64,000 nucleotides of DNA from Bradyrhizobium sp. CCGB01 (lineage in GTDB: Bacteria; Pseudomonadota; Alphaproteobacteria; Rhizobiales; Xanthobacteraceae), in contig NZ_JANADK010000001.1 of assembly GCF_024199795.1 (NCBI RefSeq), positions 5,518,001 to 5,582,000 of the forward strand, in the 5' to 3' direction. Of the stretch, positions 50,233 through 59,844 are shown piece by piece. The number at the start of each line of letters is the position of its first letter. Position 1 is the first letter of the stretch. The notes beneath the pieces are model-generated. The model was given only the letters and a program-made list of their open reading frames with translations, had not been told where the DNA came from and made no database searches. The translations under genes were made by a program, and so were the position numbers.

Positions 50233-51369
50233 GTGAGCATTTCGAGAGATGAACGACCCCGGACGCGCACCGATCTGGCCTGGGCTATCTCGGTCGGCGG
50301 CATCGGCGTCGTGCTGTTCACGGCCGCGCTGGTCTTCACCTGGTATTTTGCCGCCACCCTTCTCCTGATCTTCACCGGCATGCTGCTCGGCGTCGGCCTC
50401 AATGCGCTGACCAACGCGCTCGGGAGGCGTGTGCATCTGCCCCATGCGATCCGGCTCGCGATCGTCTGCATCGTGCTTGCGGCGCTGCTCGCCGGCGTCG
50501 CTTATCTCGGCGGCGCCACCATCGCCGAGCAGGCCTCGGTGCTGAGCAAGACCATCAAGTCGCAGATCAGCAATGTCCGGTCCTTCCTCGAGAACCACGG
50601 CATCGACACCAGCGTGTTCGATCTCGGCAACGCATCGCCCGCCACCTCCAGCGAGGACAGCACAGCGCCCGTCCCGAGCCCGGCCCCGCACGGCGGATTG
50701 CCGGGCGGCGCAGGCGCGCTCGCCTCGAGCGGCGGGGCGATCGTCAGCCAGACCTTCAAGGTGCTGCTCGGCGCGATCAGCGCCGTCGGCAACATCTTCA
50801 TCGTGCTGTTCCTGGGGCTCGCCTTCGCCGCCCAGCCAAGCGTCTATCACGACGGCCTGCTGTTCCTCGCGCCGGCGAAGCATCGCAGCCGCGTCACCCT
50901 CATCATCGACCGCATCAGCGAAACGCTGGAGCGCTGGCTGATCGCGCAGATCGTCGTGATGATCGCGGTCGGCCTCGTGACCTGGATCGGGCTTGCCATC
51001 ATCGGCATCCCCGGCTCGTTCATCCTGGGGATCCAGGCGGGCCTGCTCGCCTTCATCCCGACCGTCGGCGCCATCATTGCCGGCGTCGTCGTGGTGCTGG
51101 CGAGCCTCGCCTCGGGCTGGGTCGCGGCGCTGTCGGCCTTCCTGCTCTTCATGGGCGTGCACGCCATGGAGAGCTATGTGCTGACGCCGATCCTGCAGCG
51201 CCAGGCGCTGGACATCCCGCCGGCGACGCTGTTCGCGTTCCAGATCCTGCTCGGTGTCGTGTTCGGCATCTGGGGCCTGGCGCTGGCGCTGCCACTGGTC
51301 GCCATCGCCAAGGTCATGATCGACCATTTCAAGACGTATGAGGCGCCGCCCCTGGCCGAGGCAGCGTAA
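50233..51369 (+). CDS. AI-2E/PerM family transporter
   Basis: 378 residues from a GTG start. Hydrophobic helices lie near 20-60 and 75-95. A soluble loop (LSKTIKSQISNVRSFLENHG) contains a low-complexity Ser/Pro/Gly stretch at about 135-165, and five more helices follow to the end. SFILGIQAGLLAFIPTVGAI and HAMESYVLTPILQRQALDIP are the signature segments. Family members export diverse small molecules or act as Na+/H+ antiporters; the autoinducer-2 role of the name is not general. Substrate unknown. Confidence 0.87.
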   Translation: MSISRDERPRTRTDLAWAISVGGIGVVLFTAALVFTWYFAATLLLIFTGMLLGVGLNALTNALGRRVHLPHAIRLAIVCIVLAALLAGVAYLGGATIAEQASVLSKTIKSQISNVRSFLENHGIDTSVFDLGNASPATSSEDSTAPVPSPAPHGGLPGGAGALASSGGAIVSQTFKVLLGAISAVGNIFIVLFLGLAFAAQPSVYHDGLLFLAPAKHRSRVTLIIDRISETLERWLIAQIVVMIAVGLVTWIGLAIIGIPGSFILGIQAGLLAFIPTVGAIIAGVVVVLASLASGWVAALSAFLLFMGVHAMESYVLTPILQRQALDIPPATLFAFQILLGVVFGIWGLALALPLVAIAKVMIDHFKTYEAPPLAEAA

Positions 51370-51385
51370 TACATCATGAAGCAGA

Positions 51386-51682
51386 TCAGGTCGTCAGCAC
51401 GGTCTCGGTGTGCTCGACCTCGGGGGGCGAGGCAAAATACTGGCCGACGAGGCCGCGCCATTCGGTGAAATTCTCCGAGCCGCGGAAATCGACGGTGTGG
51501 TTCTCCAGCGTTTCCCATTTCACCATCAGCCGGTAGCGCTGCGGTTTCTCGATCGACTTGTGCAGCTCGAAGCGATGAAAGCCCTTGGAGCGGCCGAAAG
51601 CGGCCTTGGCCTTGGCGACGGCGGCCTCAAAGTCCTTCTCGCTGCCCGGCTTGACGTCGATTTGCGCGATCTCGGTGATCAT
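51386..51682 (-). CDS. Antibiotic biosynthesis monooxygenase (ABM)-like protein
   Basis: 98 residues from the ATG at 51682; the frame continues upstream through a terminator and is rejected there. It is a dimeric ferredoxin-like fold of the ABM type: MITEIAQIDVKPGSEKDFEA, GFHRFELHKSIEKPQRYRLM, then TEWRGLVGQYFASPPEVEHT. Such proteins are cofactor-free monooxygenases or degrade haem or quinols, but many are uncharacterised. It converges with the AI-2E transporter gene. Confidence 0.8.
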   Translation of the reverse strand: MITEIAQIDVKPGSEKDFEAAVAKAKAAFGRSKGFHRFELHKSIEKPQRYRLMVKWETLENHTVDFRGSENFTEWRGLVGQYFASPPEVEHTETVLTT

Positions 51683-51735
51683 CGGTTTCCACCTTTTTTG
51701 CTCGATGGGCGTGTCTAGCGCAGCCGCGGACAAAG

Positions 51736-51757
51736 AAAAAGGCGCCGAAACGGCGCC
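51736..51757 (-). terminator. Intrinsic terminator of the 78-residue membrane gene
   Basis: On the minus strand GGCGCCG-TTT-CGGCGCC is followed by TTTTTCTTTG. It starts 27 bp after the stop at 51784 and separates it from the ABM gene. Confidence 0.85.
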
Positions 51758-51783
51758 CTGACCGGTCAAAAATGCGGTCGCTC

Positions 51784-52020
51784 TCAGGCGAACAGCAGCG
51801 CTGTGCCGGCGACGATCAGCGCGCAACCGATGAACAGCGCGAGCGGCCAGTAGTTGCGGCCCTGCGCATAGCGCCCCTGGGCGCGGCGCTCGGTGATCAG
51901 CGCGCGCTCGTATTCGTCTGCAGTCGAGAACAGGCAGGCGAAGCCGCCGCGTGCCGAGGCGGCAGCGGCTTCAAGCGACATCAGGGCAGCCTGCGGATTC
52001 TGTCGACGGATCGATTCCAT
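51784..52020 (-). CDS. Small membrane protein, hypothetical
   Basis: 78 residues. A cytoplasmic helical part (PQAALMSLEAAAASARGG, DEYERALITERRAQGRYAQG) is followed by one C-terminal membrane helix (WPLALFIGCALIVAGTALLF). It is a tail-anchored type protein of unknown function. A clear terminator follows, and the diguanylate cyclase lies 58 bp upstream in the same direction, so the two are likely cotranscribed. Confidence 0.65.
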   Translation of the reverse strand: MESIRRQNPQAALMSLEAAAASARGGFACLFSTADEYERALITERRAQGRYAQGRNYWPLALFIGCALIVAGTALLFA

Positions 52021-52078
52021 GACCGCGATGGTAGGGATCGAATGGTAAACAGAGCATTACCGCGAGGCTTCCGATGGC

Positions 52079-53299
52079 TCAGGCGGTGGCCGGACGCGCC
52101 GGCGTCGCGCCGACCCGCGCGGCGCTCTGGCGGCGCCAGTTCTCCAGCGACAGCGGCAGCTCCTCGGCCGCCTCGACGCGGTTACGGCCGCCGCGCTTGG
52201 CCTGGTAGAGCGCGGTATCGGCCGAGGCCAGCAACACCTCGAGCTCGGTGCCGGCGGGACCACCGGCAACGCCGATGCTGACGGTGGTGTCGACCGGACC
52301 TTCATCGACCACGATGCCGGAGGTCTCGAACGCTTCGCGCACGCGTTCGGCAACCAGCACCCCCTCCTCCAGCGAGCACGGCAGCAGCGCCGCAAATTCC
52401 TCGCCGCCGATACGGCCCGACATGTCGGTCATGCGCAGGTTGCTGACGACGACGGTGGAGAAGAGCTTCAGCATCTCGTCACCGGCGGGATGGCCGAAGC
52501 GGTCGTTGATCGACTTGAAGTGGTCGATGTCGAAGATCATCACGGTCACGGGACGCCCGGCCTTGGCCTCGCGCTCGATCACGCGTCCGCAGGCTTCCGA
52601 GAAGCCGCGGCGGTTGAGCATGCCGGTCAGCGGATCGGTGGACGCGGCGGTCCGGTGCGCAGTCACCGTGCGCTCGGACACCAGCATGAAGATCACGAAC
52701 ACGGTGCCGACGGCATACAGGATCAGCTCGACGGCGAACACCGTGACCCAGATGCTGCCGGAGAAGCCGGCATCGTTGGGACGCAGGAAGCTGCCGAGCA
52801 GGATCGGCAGCATCAACACGCAGCCGTGCATCACCGGCACCACGAAGGCCGGCCAGCGCCGTTGCAGGCTCTTGCGACGCTCGACCCAGAGCTCGCTCGC
52901 GGTCAGCGCGGCATAGACCGAGACGATGCCGGCGCCGACGATCATGCGCAGCATCGACGCTGCGGGATCGAGCAGCGAGGCGGCAGCGGCCCAGGCGAGC
53001 GCGCCGACGAGGAGACCCGGCCAGTTCGGCTTGCGGCCGTGGAAGACGCGCGCCGCATTCCACACCATGCCGCAGGCCACGAAGCCGACCGCGTTCAGCG
53101 CAAGGTAAAGATGCGGGCCGAGCTTGTCGCCGGCCGCAGTCCACAGCGCGACCGAAGCCGCACCCAGCAGATACGCGGTGCCCCACCATTTCAGTGCAGG
53201 ACTGTTTTCCTGCTTGCCGAAAAACACCATCATGGCGCCGAGCAGTGCGGCAACCATGGTGGCAACCAAATAGAGCGTGATGCTATCGAGCGACATCAT
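52079..53299 (-). CDS. Diguanylate cyclase with N-terminal membrane sensor
   Basis: 406 residues. Six or seven membrane helices occupy about 1-215, a plain membrane sensor without an obvious periplasmic domain. The GGDEF domain (about 235-385) has DPLTGMLNRRGFSEA, DIDHFKSINDRFGHPAGD and the active-site GRIGGEEFAALLP, so it should make cyclic di-GMP. The product-binding RxxD inhibitory site upstream of GGEEF is not clear. It may act in the switch to polysaccharide production, but nothing ties it to the locus at 60 kb. Confidence 0.9.
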   Translation of the reverse strand: MMSLDSITLYLVATMVAALLGAMMVFFGKQENSPALKWWGTAYLLGAASVALWTAAGDKLGPHLYLALNAVGFVACGMVWNAARVFHGRKPNWPGLLVGALAWAAAASLLDPAASMLRMIVGAGIVSVYAALTASELWVERRKSLQRRWPAFVVPVMHGCVLMLPILLGSFLRPNDAGFSGSIWVTVFAVELILYAVGTVFVIFMLVSERTVTAHRTAASTDPLTGMLNRRGFSEACGRVIEREAKAGRPVTVMIFDIDHFKSINDRFGHPAGDEMLKLFSTVVVSNLRMTDMSGRIGGEEFAALLPCSLEEGVLVAERVREAFETSGIVVDEGPVDTTVSIGVAGGPAGTELEVLLASADTALYQAKRGGRNRVEAAEELPLSLENWRRQSAARVGATPARPATA

Positions 53300-53455
53300 G
53301 TCGGCCCCCTTGAAAACATAGCAGTTACGCGATCGGCCCAGCCGACTTGCGCGCCCTTCCAGATGCGACGCTATGTCCCGCGGGTTCCATTCAGGTTTTC
53401 ACGCGAGGCCAAGTTTTCCTGAAACACGCCATCAATTTGCATACAAACGAACAAC

Positions 53456-53485
53456 AAAAAGGGCGCTGAAATCAGCGCCCTTTTG
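53456..53485 (-). terminator. Terminator of rplM-rpsI
   Basis: GGGCGCTGA-AA-TCAGCGCCC with AAAAA and TTTT flanks. On the minus strand the stem is followed by TTTTTG. It ends the ribosomal operon and could also act from the other side. Confidence 0.88.
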
Positions 53486-53528
53486 CATCTCATTGAAGCC
53501 GCTTTCGCAGCGAATGTGACCGAAGCGA

Positions 53529-54008
53529 TTAACGCTTCGAGAACTGGAAGGACCGGCGGGCCTTGGCCTTGCCGTACTTCTTGCGCTCGACCACGCGGGA
53601 GTCGCGGGTGAGGAAGCCGCCCTTCTTGAGGACCGTGCGCAGCTCCGGCTCGAAATAGGTGAGCGCCTTGGAGATGCCGTGACGGACCGCGCCGGCCTGG
53701 CCGGACAGACCGCCGCCGGCGACGGTGCAGATCACGTCGTACTGGCCGGAACGAGCGGCCACCGAGAACGGCTGCTCGATCATCATGCGCAGCACGGGAC
53801 GGGCGAAATAGACCTCGACCTCGCGCGAATTGACGGTGACCTTGCCGGCGCCCGGCTTGATCCAGACACGGGCGACCGCGTCCTTGCGCTTGCCGGTGGC
53901 ATAGGCGCGGTTGAACTTGTCGACCTTCTTCTCGTGCTTGGGCGCGTCGGGCGCCGCCGCCGTCTTGAGCTGCGAGAGCTGGTCGAGCGACTGGATGGAT
54001 TCGGCCAT
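53529..54008 (-). CDS. rpsI: 30S ribosomal protein S9
   Basis: 159 residues, with an N-terminal extension of about 30 residues ([20 protein letters not shown]) that is common in alphaproteobacteria. The core reads [20 protein letters not shown], and the conserved C-terminus ends [11 protein letters not shown], which reaches the P-site tRNA. It begins two bases after the rplM stop, the standard L13-S9 operon. Confidence 0.97.
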   Translation of the reverse strand: MAESIQSLDQLSQLKTAAAPDAPKHEKKVDKFNRAYATGKRKDAVARVWIKPGAGKVTVNSREVEVYFARPVLRMMIEQPFSVAARSGQYDVICTVAGGGLSGQAGAVRHGISKALTYFEPELRTVLKKGGFLTRDSRVVERKKYGKAKARRSFQFSKR

Positions 54009-54010
54009 GA

Positions 54011-54475
54011 TTATGCGGCCCTCGTGTTCTTGCGGTTCAACTTGGCGATATCGATCTTCTCGGGCGTCTGGGCCTCGTGCGGATGATCGGCGCCACCGTA
54101 GACACGGAGGTTGCCCATCTGCACGCGACCGAGCGGACCACGGGGGATCATGCGCTCGACGGCCTTCTCGAGCACGCGCTCAGGATGCTTGCCCTCGAGG
54201 ATCTGGCGCGCGGTGCGCTCCTTGACGTGGCCGACGTAACCGGTGTGCTTGTAGTAGGTCTTCTGCTCGCGCTTGCGGCCGGTGAGGACCGCATGCTGCG
54301 CGTTGATGATGATGACGTTGTCGCCGCAATCAACGTGCGGGGTGTAGGTCGGGAGGTGCTTGCCGCGCAGGCGCATGGCGACGATGGTGGCGAGACGGCC
54401 GACGACCAGACCCTTGGCGTCGATCAACACCCACTTCTTCGTCACCTCAGCCGGCTTTGCCGAAAAGGTTTTCAT
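54011..54475 (-). CDS. rplM: 50S ribosomal protein L13
   Basis: 154 residues from the ATG at 54475 ([20 protein letters not shown]). Family segments include [38 protein letters not shown] and [20 protein letters not shown]. It is the first gene of the operon with rpsI. An in-frame ATG at 54514 exists but the family start is the one given. Confidence 0.97.
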   Translation of the reverse strand: MKTFSAKPAEVTKKWVLIDAKGLVVGRLATIVAMRLRGKHLPTYTPHVDCGDNVIIINAQHAVLTGRKREQKTYYKHTGYVGHVKERTARQILEGKHPERVLEKAVERMIPRGPLGRVQMGNLRVYGGADHPHEAQTPEKIDIAKLNRKNTRAA

Positions 54476-54633
54476 GTCAGAGTTTCCGTGGACGGGGAGC
54501 ATCGGCGCGAACACCGCACCGGACTGCGCGGTTTTCTAGAGAAGAGACGCGCAACGGTCAATGCCCGAAGACGGAATTTAGATAAGCAAAATCAAATGCT
54601 TAAAAATATGGTATTAAGATACCCGCCGAAAGT

Positions 54634-55062
54634 TCAAGCATTTGGAATGGAATAGGTCGAGGTGACATGGGCGATCGGATCGGGCGAGGTGCCGGACAGC
54701 AGCTTCACCTCCCCGACCGCCAGGCGTTTGCCGAGCTTGAGAAGCCGGGCCTCCGCCAGCACGTCCTGCCCGGGCTGGCCCTTGCGCAGGAAGTTGATGT
54801 TGAGATTGGTGGTGACTGCGAGCCCGATCGGCCCGATCGCGGACAGAAGCACCACGTACATCGCGAAATCGGCGAGCGCCATCAGCGTCGGGCCGGACAC
54901 GGTTCCACCCGGCCGCAGCATCCTTTCGCTGTAGCGCTGGCGCAAAAGGCAGGTCTGCCCGTCCGCGCTCTCGATCGTGATGTCGTCGCCGCTGAAGGCC
55001 TGGGGAAACTCGTCACGGAGAAACTGCTCGACCTCCGCCACGCTCATTTTCGCTAACGCCAT
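54634..55062 (-). CDS. PaaI-family hotdog thioesterase
   Basis: 142 residues from the ATG at 55062, with GAGG six bases upstream. The hotdog fold is recognisable from RPGGTVSGPTLMALADFAMY (the catalytic region on the central helix) and AVTTNLNINFLRKGQPGQDV. It hydrolyses acyl-CoA, perhaps phenylacetyl-CoA-like intermediates; the substrate is not resolved. It is divergent from the enoyl-CoA hydratase gene, so both may belong to acyl-CoA metabolism under a shared control region of 86 bp. Confidence 0.85.
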   Translation of the reverse strand: MALAKMSVAEVEQFLRDEFPQAFSGDDITIESADGQTCLLRQRYSERMLRPGGTVSGPTLMALADFAMYVVLLSAIGPIGLAVTTNLNINFLRKGQPGQDVLAEARLLKLGKRLAVGEVKLLSGTSPDPIAHVTSTYSIPNA

Positions 55063-55148
55063 GCTTCGCCTCACCCTCGCTTCACGTCCCCTGTTACATT
55101 AAGTTATCTGGGTCATCCAATTGCAATAATTCAACCGGAAACGCTTCG

Positions 55149-55973
55149 ATGTCCGCCCAGGCCGCCCGCGCCCCCTCCCCGCAACCGCCGAACCTGCTGC
55201 GCGAGACCGTCGGCAGTATCGCGGTCCTGACGCTGAACCGACCGGCCGCGCGCAACAGCCTGTCTGAGGCGATGATCGCAGGCCTGCATGCCGAGCTCGA
55301 TGCGATCCGCGACGACAAGGCGGTCCGCGGCGTCGTGATCGCCGCCAACGGCCCTGCCTTCTCCGCCGGCCACGACATGAAGGAACTGACCGCGCGCCGC
55401 ACCGACCCGGATCGCGGCCGCGCCTTCTTCGCCGAGATGATGACCGCCTGCAGCGCGATGATGCAGGCGATCGTGCGCCTGCCGAAGCCCGTGGTCGCCT
55501 CCGTCCAGGGCATCGCGACCGCGGCCGGCTGCCAGATCGTGGCAAGCTGCGATCTCGCGATCGCGTCGGAAGCGGCGAGCTTCGCGACGCCCGGCGTCGA
55601 CATCGGCCTGTTCTGCTCGACACCGATGGTGGCGTTGTCGCGCAACGTGCCGCGCAAGCAGGCGATGGAAATGCTGCTGACGGGCGAGCCGATTCCGGCC
55701 GCGCGCGCCCGCGAGATCGGGCTCGTCAATCACGTGGTTGCAGCGGGCACCGAGCGCGCCGCCGCGATCGCGCTGGCCGAAAAGGTCGCGCTGAAGTCGG
55801 CCTACACCGTCAAGCTCGGCAAGGAGGCCTTCTACCGCCAGGCCGAGATGAGCCTTGCGGACGCCTATCGCTATGCGGCAGAGGTGATGACCGAGAACAT
55901 GATGGCGCGCGACGCCGAGGAAGGCATCGGCGCCTTCATCGAGAAGCGCACGCCGACATGGCGGGACGAGTAA
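55149..55973 (+). CDS. Enoyl-CoA hydratase/isomerase family protein
   Basis: 274 residues. The crotonase fold: oxyanion-hole segments GPAFSAGHDMKELTARR and GIATAAGCQIVASCDLAIAS, plus NRPAARNSLSEAM near the start. At the position of the second catalytic Glu of hydratases the sequence has TPGVDIGLFCSTPMVALSRN, as in the ECHDC3-like group, so dehydration/hydration activity is uncertain. Single gene followed by a palindromic repeat. Confidence 0.88.
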   Translation: MSAQAARAPSPQPPNLLRETVGSIAVLTLNRPAARNSLSEAMIAGLHAELDAIRDDKAVRGVVIAANGPAFSAGHDMKELTARRTDPDRGRAFFAEMMTACSAMMQAIVRLPKPVVASVQGIATAAGCQIVASCDLAIASEAASFATPGVDIGLFCSTPMVALSRNVPRKQAMEMLLTGEPIPAARAREIGLVNHVVAAGTERAAAIALAEKVALKSAYTVKLGKEAFYRQAEMSLADAYRYAAEVMTENMMARDAEEGIGAFIEKRTPTWRDE

Positions 55974-56004
55974 TGACGGGATGAGTAGATTGTATTTATG
56001 ACAC

Positions 56005-56086
56005 CGTCATTCCGGGGCGGCTCGCAGAGCCGAACCCGGAATCTCGAGATTCCGGGTTCGATGCTACGCATCGCCCCGGAATGACG
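56005..56086. repeat. Extragenic palindrome, family C (CATTCCGGGGCG type), copy 1
   Basis: CGTCATTCCGGGGCG...CCGGAATCTCGAGATTCCGG...CGCCCCGGAATGACG. It has a long outer stem and an internal palindrome centred on TCGA. It lies in the gap between the hydratase and CoA-binding genes, so any transcript across it would fold strongly. A second copy of the same outer arms is at 58111-58232. Confidence 0.88.
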
Positions 56087-56100
56087 AACGAAAGAAAACG

Positions 56101-56685
56101 ATGAACCACGACGCCTATCCCGACAATTACATCCGCGGCATCCTCAACAGCGTGAAGTCGATCGCAATGGTCGGCGCCTCGCCCGTCAATGTGCGGCCGA
56201 GCTATTTTGCGTTCAAATATCTGGCGCAGCGCGGCTATGACATGATCCCGGTCAATCCCGGCCATGTCGGCAAGGACCTGCTCGGAAAGCCGTTTGTGGC
56301 CTCGCTCTCCGACATCGGTCATCCCATCGACATGATCGACATCTTTCGCAATTCCAGCCACATCATGCCGGTGGTCGAGGAAGCCCTGACGCTCGATCCG
56401 CTGCCGAAGGTGATCTGGATGCAGCTTGGCGCCCGCGATGACGCGGCGGCGGCGAAAGCGGAATCGGTCGGTATCAAGGTCGTCATGAACCGCTGCCCCA
56501 AGATCGAATATGGCCGCCTGTCGTCCGAGATCTCCTGGATGGGCGTCAATTCGCGCACCTTGAGCTCCAAGCGCCCGCCGGCGCCGACGCAAGGCATGCG
56601 TCTATCCCTCAATCGGATGAGTGTCGGCGGCGGCGACACCGCGGCCTCCGACCGCGCTGCCAAAAACAAGACCGAGCAAAGCTGA
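56101..56685 (+). CDS. CoA-binding domain protein (YccU-like)
   Basis: 194 residues. A Rossmann-type CoA_binding fold: SIAMVGASPVNVRPSYFAFK (glycine-rich loop) and RGYDMIPVNPGHVGKDLLGK, then IDMIDIFRNSSHIMPVVEEA and VIWMQLGARDDAAAAKAESV. It resembles the small stand-alone CoA-binding proteins. The basic tail (LSSKRPPAPTQGMRLSLNRM) is not part of the fold. It lies 138 bp upstream of the sulfhydrylase in the same direction, a pairing I recall from other alphaproteobacteria but cannot verify. Confidence 0.85.
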   Translation: MNHDAYPDNYIRGILNSVKSIAMVGASPVNVRPSYFAFKYLAQRGYDMIPVNPGHVGKDLLGKPFVASLSDIGHPIDMIDIFRNSSHIMPVVEEALTLDPLPKVIWMQLGARDDAAAAKAESVGIKVVMNRCPKIEYGRLSSEISWMGVNSRTLSSKRPPAPTQGMRLSLNRMSVGGGDTAASDRAAKNKTEQS

Positions 56686-56823
56686 CGCAATCGCGAAGGA
56701 TTCATTTCGCCGACGCGACAATGCGCAGCACGATCGTTCCGATGTGACGCGGCGCCTTGACGGCGGGCGCGGCGCCGATCAGCATGCCGCGCGATTTCAG
56801 ACAAACGAGAACAGGACGCCTCA

Positions 56824-58104
56824 ATGAGCGATCGCCTTCCGGGATTTTCAACCCTCGCCGTGCATGCCGGTGCACAGCCCGATCCCACCACCGGTGCGCG
56901 CGCGACTCCGATTTATCAAACCACGTCTTTCGTCTTCAACGACGCCGACCACGCCGCCTCGCTGTTCGGCCTGCAGGCGTTCGGCAACATCTATACCCGC
57001 ATCGGCAATCCCACCAACGCCGTGCTTGAAGAGCGCGTTGCCGCGCTCGAAGGTGGCACCGCCGCGCTTGCGGTCGCCTCGGGCCACGCCGCGCAGGTCG
57101 TGATATTGCAGCAATTGCTCCAGCCCGGCGACGAGTTCATCGCCGCGCGCAAGCTCTACGGCGGCTCGATCAACCAGTTCACGCATGCGTTCAAGAGCTT
57201 TGGCTGGAACGTGGTGTGGGCCGATCCCGACGACATCGCAAGCTTCGAGCGCGCGGTGACGCCGCGCACGAAGGCCATCTTCATCGAGTCGATCGCCAAT
57301 CCCGGCGGCAGCATCACCGACATCGAGGCGATCTCGACGGTCGCGCGCAAGGCGGGCGTGCCGCTGATCGTCGACAACACGCTGGCCTCGCCCTATCTGA
57401 TCCGCCCGATCGATCATGGCGCCGACATCGTCGTGCACTCGCTGACGAAATTCCTGGGCGGCCACGGCAATTCGCTCGGCGGCATCATCGTCGATGCCGG
57501 CACCTTCGACTGGTCCACCGGCGGCAAATACCCGATGCTCTCGGAGCCGCGGCCCGAATATCACGGCATCCGCCTGCAGGAGACCTTTGGCAATTTCGCC
57601 TTCGCGATCGCCTGCCGCGTGCTGGGCCTGCGCGACCTCGGACCGGCGCTGTCGCCGTTCAACGCCTTCATGATCCTCACCGGCATCGAGACGCTGCCAC
57701 TGCGCATGCAGAAGCACTGCGACAACGCGAAAGCGATCGCCGAATTCCTCGCCGGCCATCCGGCGGTGGCCTCGGTGAGCTATGCGGGCCTGCCGAGCGA
57801 CAAGTACAACCAGCTTGCGCGGAAATACGCCCCGAAGGGCGCAGGCGCCGTGTTCACCTTCAGCCTCAAGGGCGGCTATGACGCCGGCGTCAGCCTGGTG
57901 TCGAAACTGCAGCTGTTCTCGCATCTGGCCAATGTCGGCGACACCCGCTCGCTGGTGATCCACCCGGCCTCGACCACGCACAGCCAGCTCGACGACGCCG
58001 CGAAGGTCAAGTCCGGCGCCGGCCCCGACGTTGTCCGGCTCTCAATCGGCATCGAGGACAAGGAAGATCTGATCGCCGACCTGGAACAGGCGCTGGGGGC
58101 GTAG
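56824..58104 (+). CDS. O-acetylhomoserine aminocarboxypropyltransferase (sulfhydrylase)
   Basis: 426 residues, a Cys/Met-metabolism PLP enzyme of fold type I. ARATPIYQTTSFVFNDADHA and NIYTRIGNPTNAVLEERVAA mark the N-terminus. The cofactor Lys is in VHSLTKFLGGHGNS. VIHPASTTHSQLDDAAKV near the end is typical of the MetY branch rather than MetB/MetC. It makes homocysteine from O-acetylhomoserine and sulfide. It ends at a family-C palindrome. Confidence 0.92.
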   Translation: MSDRLPGFSTLAVHAGAQPDPTTGARATPIYQTTSFVFNDADHAASLFGLQAFGNIYTRIGNPTNAVLEERVAALEGGTAALAVASGHAAQVVILQQLLQPGDEFIAARKLYGGSINQFTHAFKSFGWNVVWADPDDIASFERAVTPRTKAIFIESIANPGGSITDIEAISTVARKAGVPLIVDNTLASPYLIRPIDHGADIVVHSLTKFLGGHGNSLGGIIVDAGTFDWSTGGKYPMLSEPRPEYHGIRLQETFGNFAFAIACRVLGLRDLGPALSPFNAFMILTGIETLPLRMQKHCDNAKAIAEFLAGHPAVASVSYAGLPSDKYNQLARKYAPKGAGAVFTFSLKGGYDAGVSLVSKLQLFSHLANVGDTRSLVIHPASTTHSQLDDAAKVKSGAGPDVVRLSIGIEDKEDLIADLEQALGA

Positions 58105-58110
58105 TTTCCC

Positions 58111-58232
58111 GTCGTTCCGGGGCGGTGCGAAGCACCGAACCTCAGGTGCGCAATTGCGCACCGGGGAACCTCGATATTGTCTGGTCAGCTCTAGATTCCG
58201 GGTTCGGTCCTGCCGGACCGCCCCGGAATGAC
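58111..58232. repeat. Extragenic palindrome, family C, copy 2 (extended)
   Basis: GTCGTTCCGGGGCGG and CCGCCCCGGAATGAC arms enclose further nested inverted repeats (GGTGCGAAGCACC; AGGTGCGCAATTGCGCACC). It is larger than copy 1 and looks like the same element carrying an extra internal hairpin. It lies just after the sulfhydrylase stop. Confidence 0.85.
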
Positions 58233-58322
58233 AGCAGCTGTTTGGGCGGCCGCAATTAACAGTCATTAACCATATCTGCCGCATACATCGTCTCTGGATC
58301 ACCCCTTGATTCGGAGCCGACG

Positions 58323-58667
58323 ATGCTGCGCTGGATGGTGCCTGCCCTTGCGGCGATGCTGACGGTCTCAGCTGCGGTTGCCGCCGACCTTCCGGCCACG
58401 CCGAAGCGGCGGGCCGCTGCGCCGCCGCAGGAGCCGCCACAAGTCTATGTCGAGACCGATCCGGATGCGCTGATCTCGCCGGCCTATGGCATTGGCAGCT
58501 ACATCCGCAACCTGCCGGGCACACCGCTGCTGCCGGGATCGAACACGCTGCCGGGCTATTACGGCCGCCCCTGGGACTACGACTATCAGGGCCCGTATTA
58601 CGGCGGACCGCAGGTCGGTTATTTCTGGCGACTGCCCTACGCCTGCGGCATCTACGGCTATTGCTGA
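58323..58667 (+). CDS. Exported Tyr/Pro/Gly-rich small protein
   Basis: 114 residues. A signal peptide (MLRWMVPALAAMLTVSAAVA) is followed by a Pro/Ala linker and a Tyr/Gly-rich tail (GYYGRPWDYDYQGPYYGG), ending CGIYGYC with two Cys that could pair. Unknown function; probably periplasmic or surface-associated. Its stop TGA abuts the stop of haem A synthase on the other strand, forming the palindrome TGATCA. Confidence 0.7.
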   Translation: MLRWMVPALAAMLTVSAAVAADLPATPKRRAAAPPQEPPQVYVETDPDALISPAYGIGSYIRNLPGTPLLPGSNTLPGYYGRPWDYDYQGPYYGGPQVGYFWRLPYACGIYGYC

Positions 58668-59750
58668 TCAGCCGGGCTGGCTCACCGGAACCGCGCGCGT
58701 CTGCGCTTCCGCCGGCTGCCGCGCAGCCAGCCGCTCCGTCTGCATCACCGCAAGCGCCAGCACCACGATCGCGACCGCCTGATGCGCCAGCGCGAGATCA
58801 ATCGGCACCTGGTTGAGCAGCGTGAGGATGCCGAGCACAGCCTGCAGGCTCACCGCGCCTAGCACCAACAGCGCGCCGCTTACCGCGGCCCCCGCACGCG
58901 AACGCACAGCATCGAACGCATGCAGCGCCGCCAGCACGAAAAGCGCATAAGCCGTCATGCGGTGCTCGAACTGCACGGTCAGCACGTTGTCGAACATGTT
59001 GCGCCACCACGGCGTCTCGAACCACAGCCGGTCCGCCGACGGAATGAACGCACCGTCGATCTGCGGCCAGGTGTTGTAGGCGCGCCCGGCACGCAGGCCC
59101 GCGACCAGCGCGCCGAAATAGATCTGGACGAAGGTCACGACGAGCAGCAGCACGCTGGTGAACCGCAGCCGCGCGGGCGCAATGACCTGCGAGCGCCCGG
59201 CGAGCCGCCGCACCGTCCAGACGATGCCGGCGAAGATCAGGAGCGCCAGCACCAGATGCGTCGCCAACCGATATTGCGAGACCTCGACGCGTTCCGTCAG
59301 GCCCGAGGCCACCATCCACCAGCCGACAGCGCCCTGGAGACCGCCGAGCGCGAACAGCAGCCACAGCCGCCGCTTCAACTCACCCGACAGGCCGCCGCGC
59401 CACAGGAAGAACAGGAACGGCAGGAGATAGGCCACGCCGATGAATCGGCCGAGAAATCGGTGGCTCCATTCCCACCAGAAAATCTCCTTGAACTCCGACA
59501 GGCTCATGCCCGCATTGAGCTCGCGATATTGAGGGATCTTCTTGTAGGCCTCGAACGCCTCAGTCCACTGGGTCTCCGAGAGCGGCGGAACGCTGCCCGT
59601 GACCGGCTTCCATTCGACGATCGAGAGGCCGGATTCCGTCAGCCGCGTCGCACCGCCGACCAGCACCATCAGCGCAATCAGCGCGGCCACGGAGAGCAGC
59701 CACCAGCGCACGGCGCGATGCGGCTCGGACGGGGCGGAAATCATTGTCAT
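58668..59750 (-). CDS. ctaA: Haem A synthase (CtaA)
   Basis: 360 residues from the ATG at 59750 ([20 protein letters not shown]). Eight membrane helices are predicted. The conserved His residues that bind haem are in [36 protein letters not shown] and [11 protein letters not shown], arranged as two pseudo-symmetric halves, and the functional Glu is in [12 protein letters not shown]. It oxidises haem O to haem A for cytochrome aa3 oxidase. Divergent from the DUF2842 gene. Confidence 0.94.
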   Translation of the reverse strand: MTMISAPSEPHRAVRWWLLSVAALIALMVLVGGATRLTESGLSIVEWKPVTGSVPPLSETQWTEAFEAYKKIPQYRELNAGMSLSEFKEIFWWEWSHRFLGRFIGVAYLLPFLFFLWRGGLSGELKRRLWLLFALGGLQGAVGWWMVASGLTERVEVSQYRLATHLVLALLIFAGIVWTVRRLAGRSQVIAPARLRFTSVLLLVVTFVQIYFGALVAGLRAGRAYNTWPQIDGAFIPSADRLWFETPWWRNMFDNVLTVQFEHRMTAYALFVLAALHAFDAVRSRAGAAVSGALLVLGAVSLQAVLGILTLLNQVPIDLALAHQAVAIVVLALAVMQTERLAARQPAEAQTRAVPVSQPG

Positions 59751-59844
59751 CTCAGAACAAAACCAGGGCTTGAACCGGACTGCGTGCCCCTTATAGTCCC
59801 CCGCTCCCGCCGCGCAAGTTACGCGAAAGCCGCAGTATTCCGCC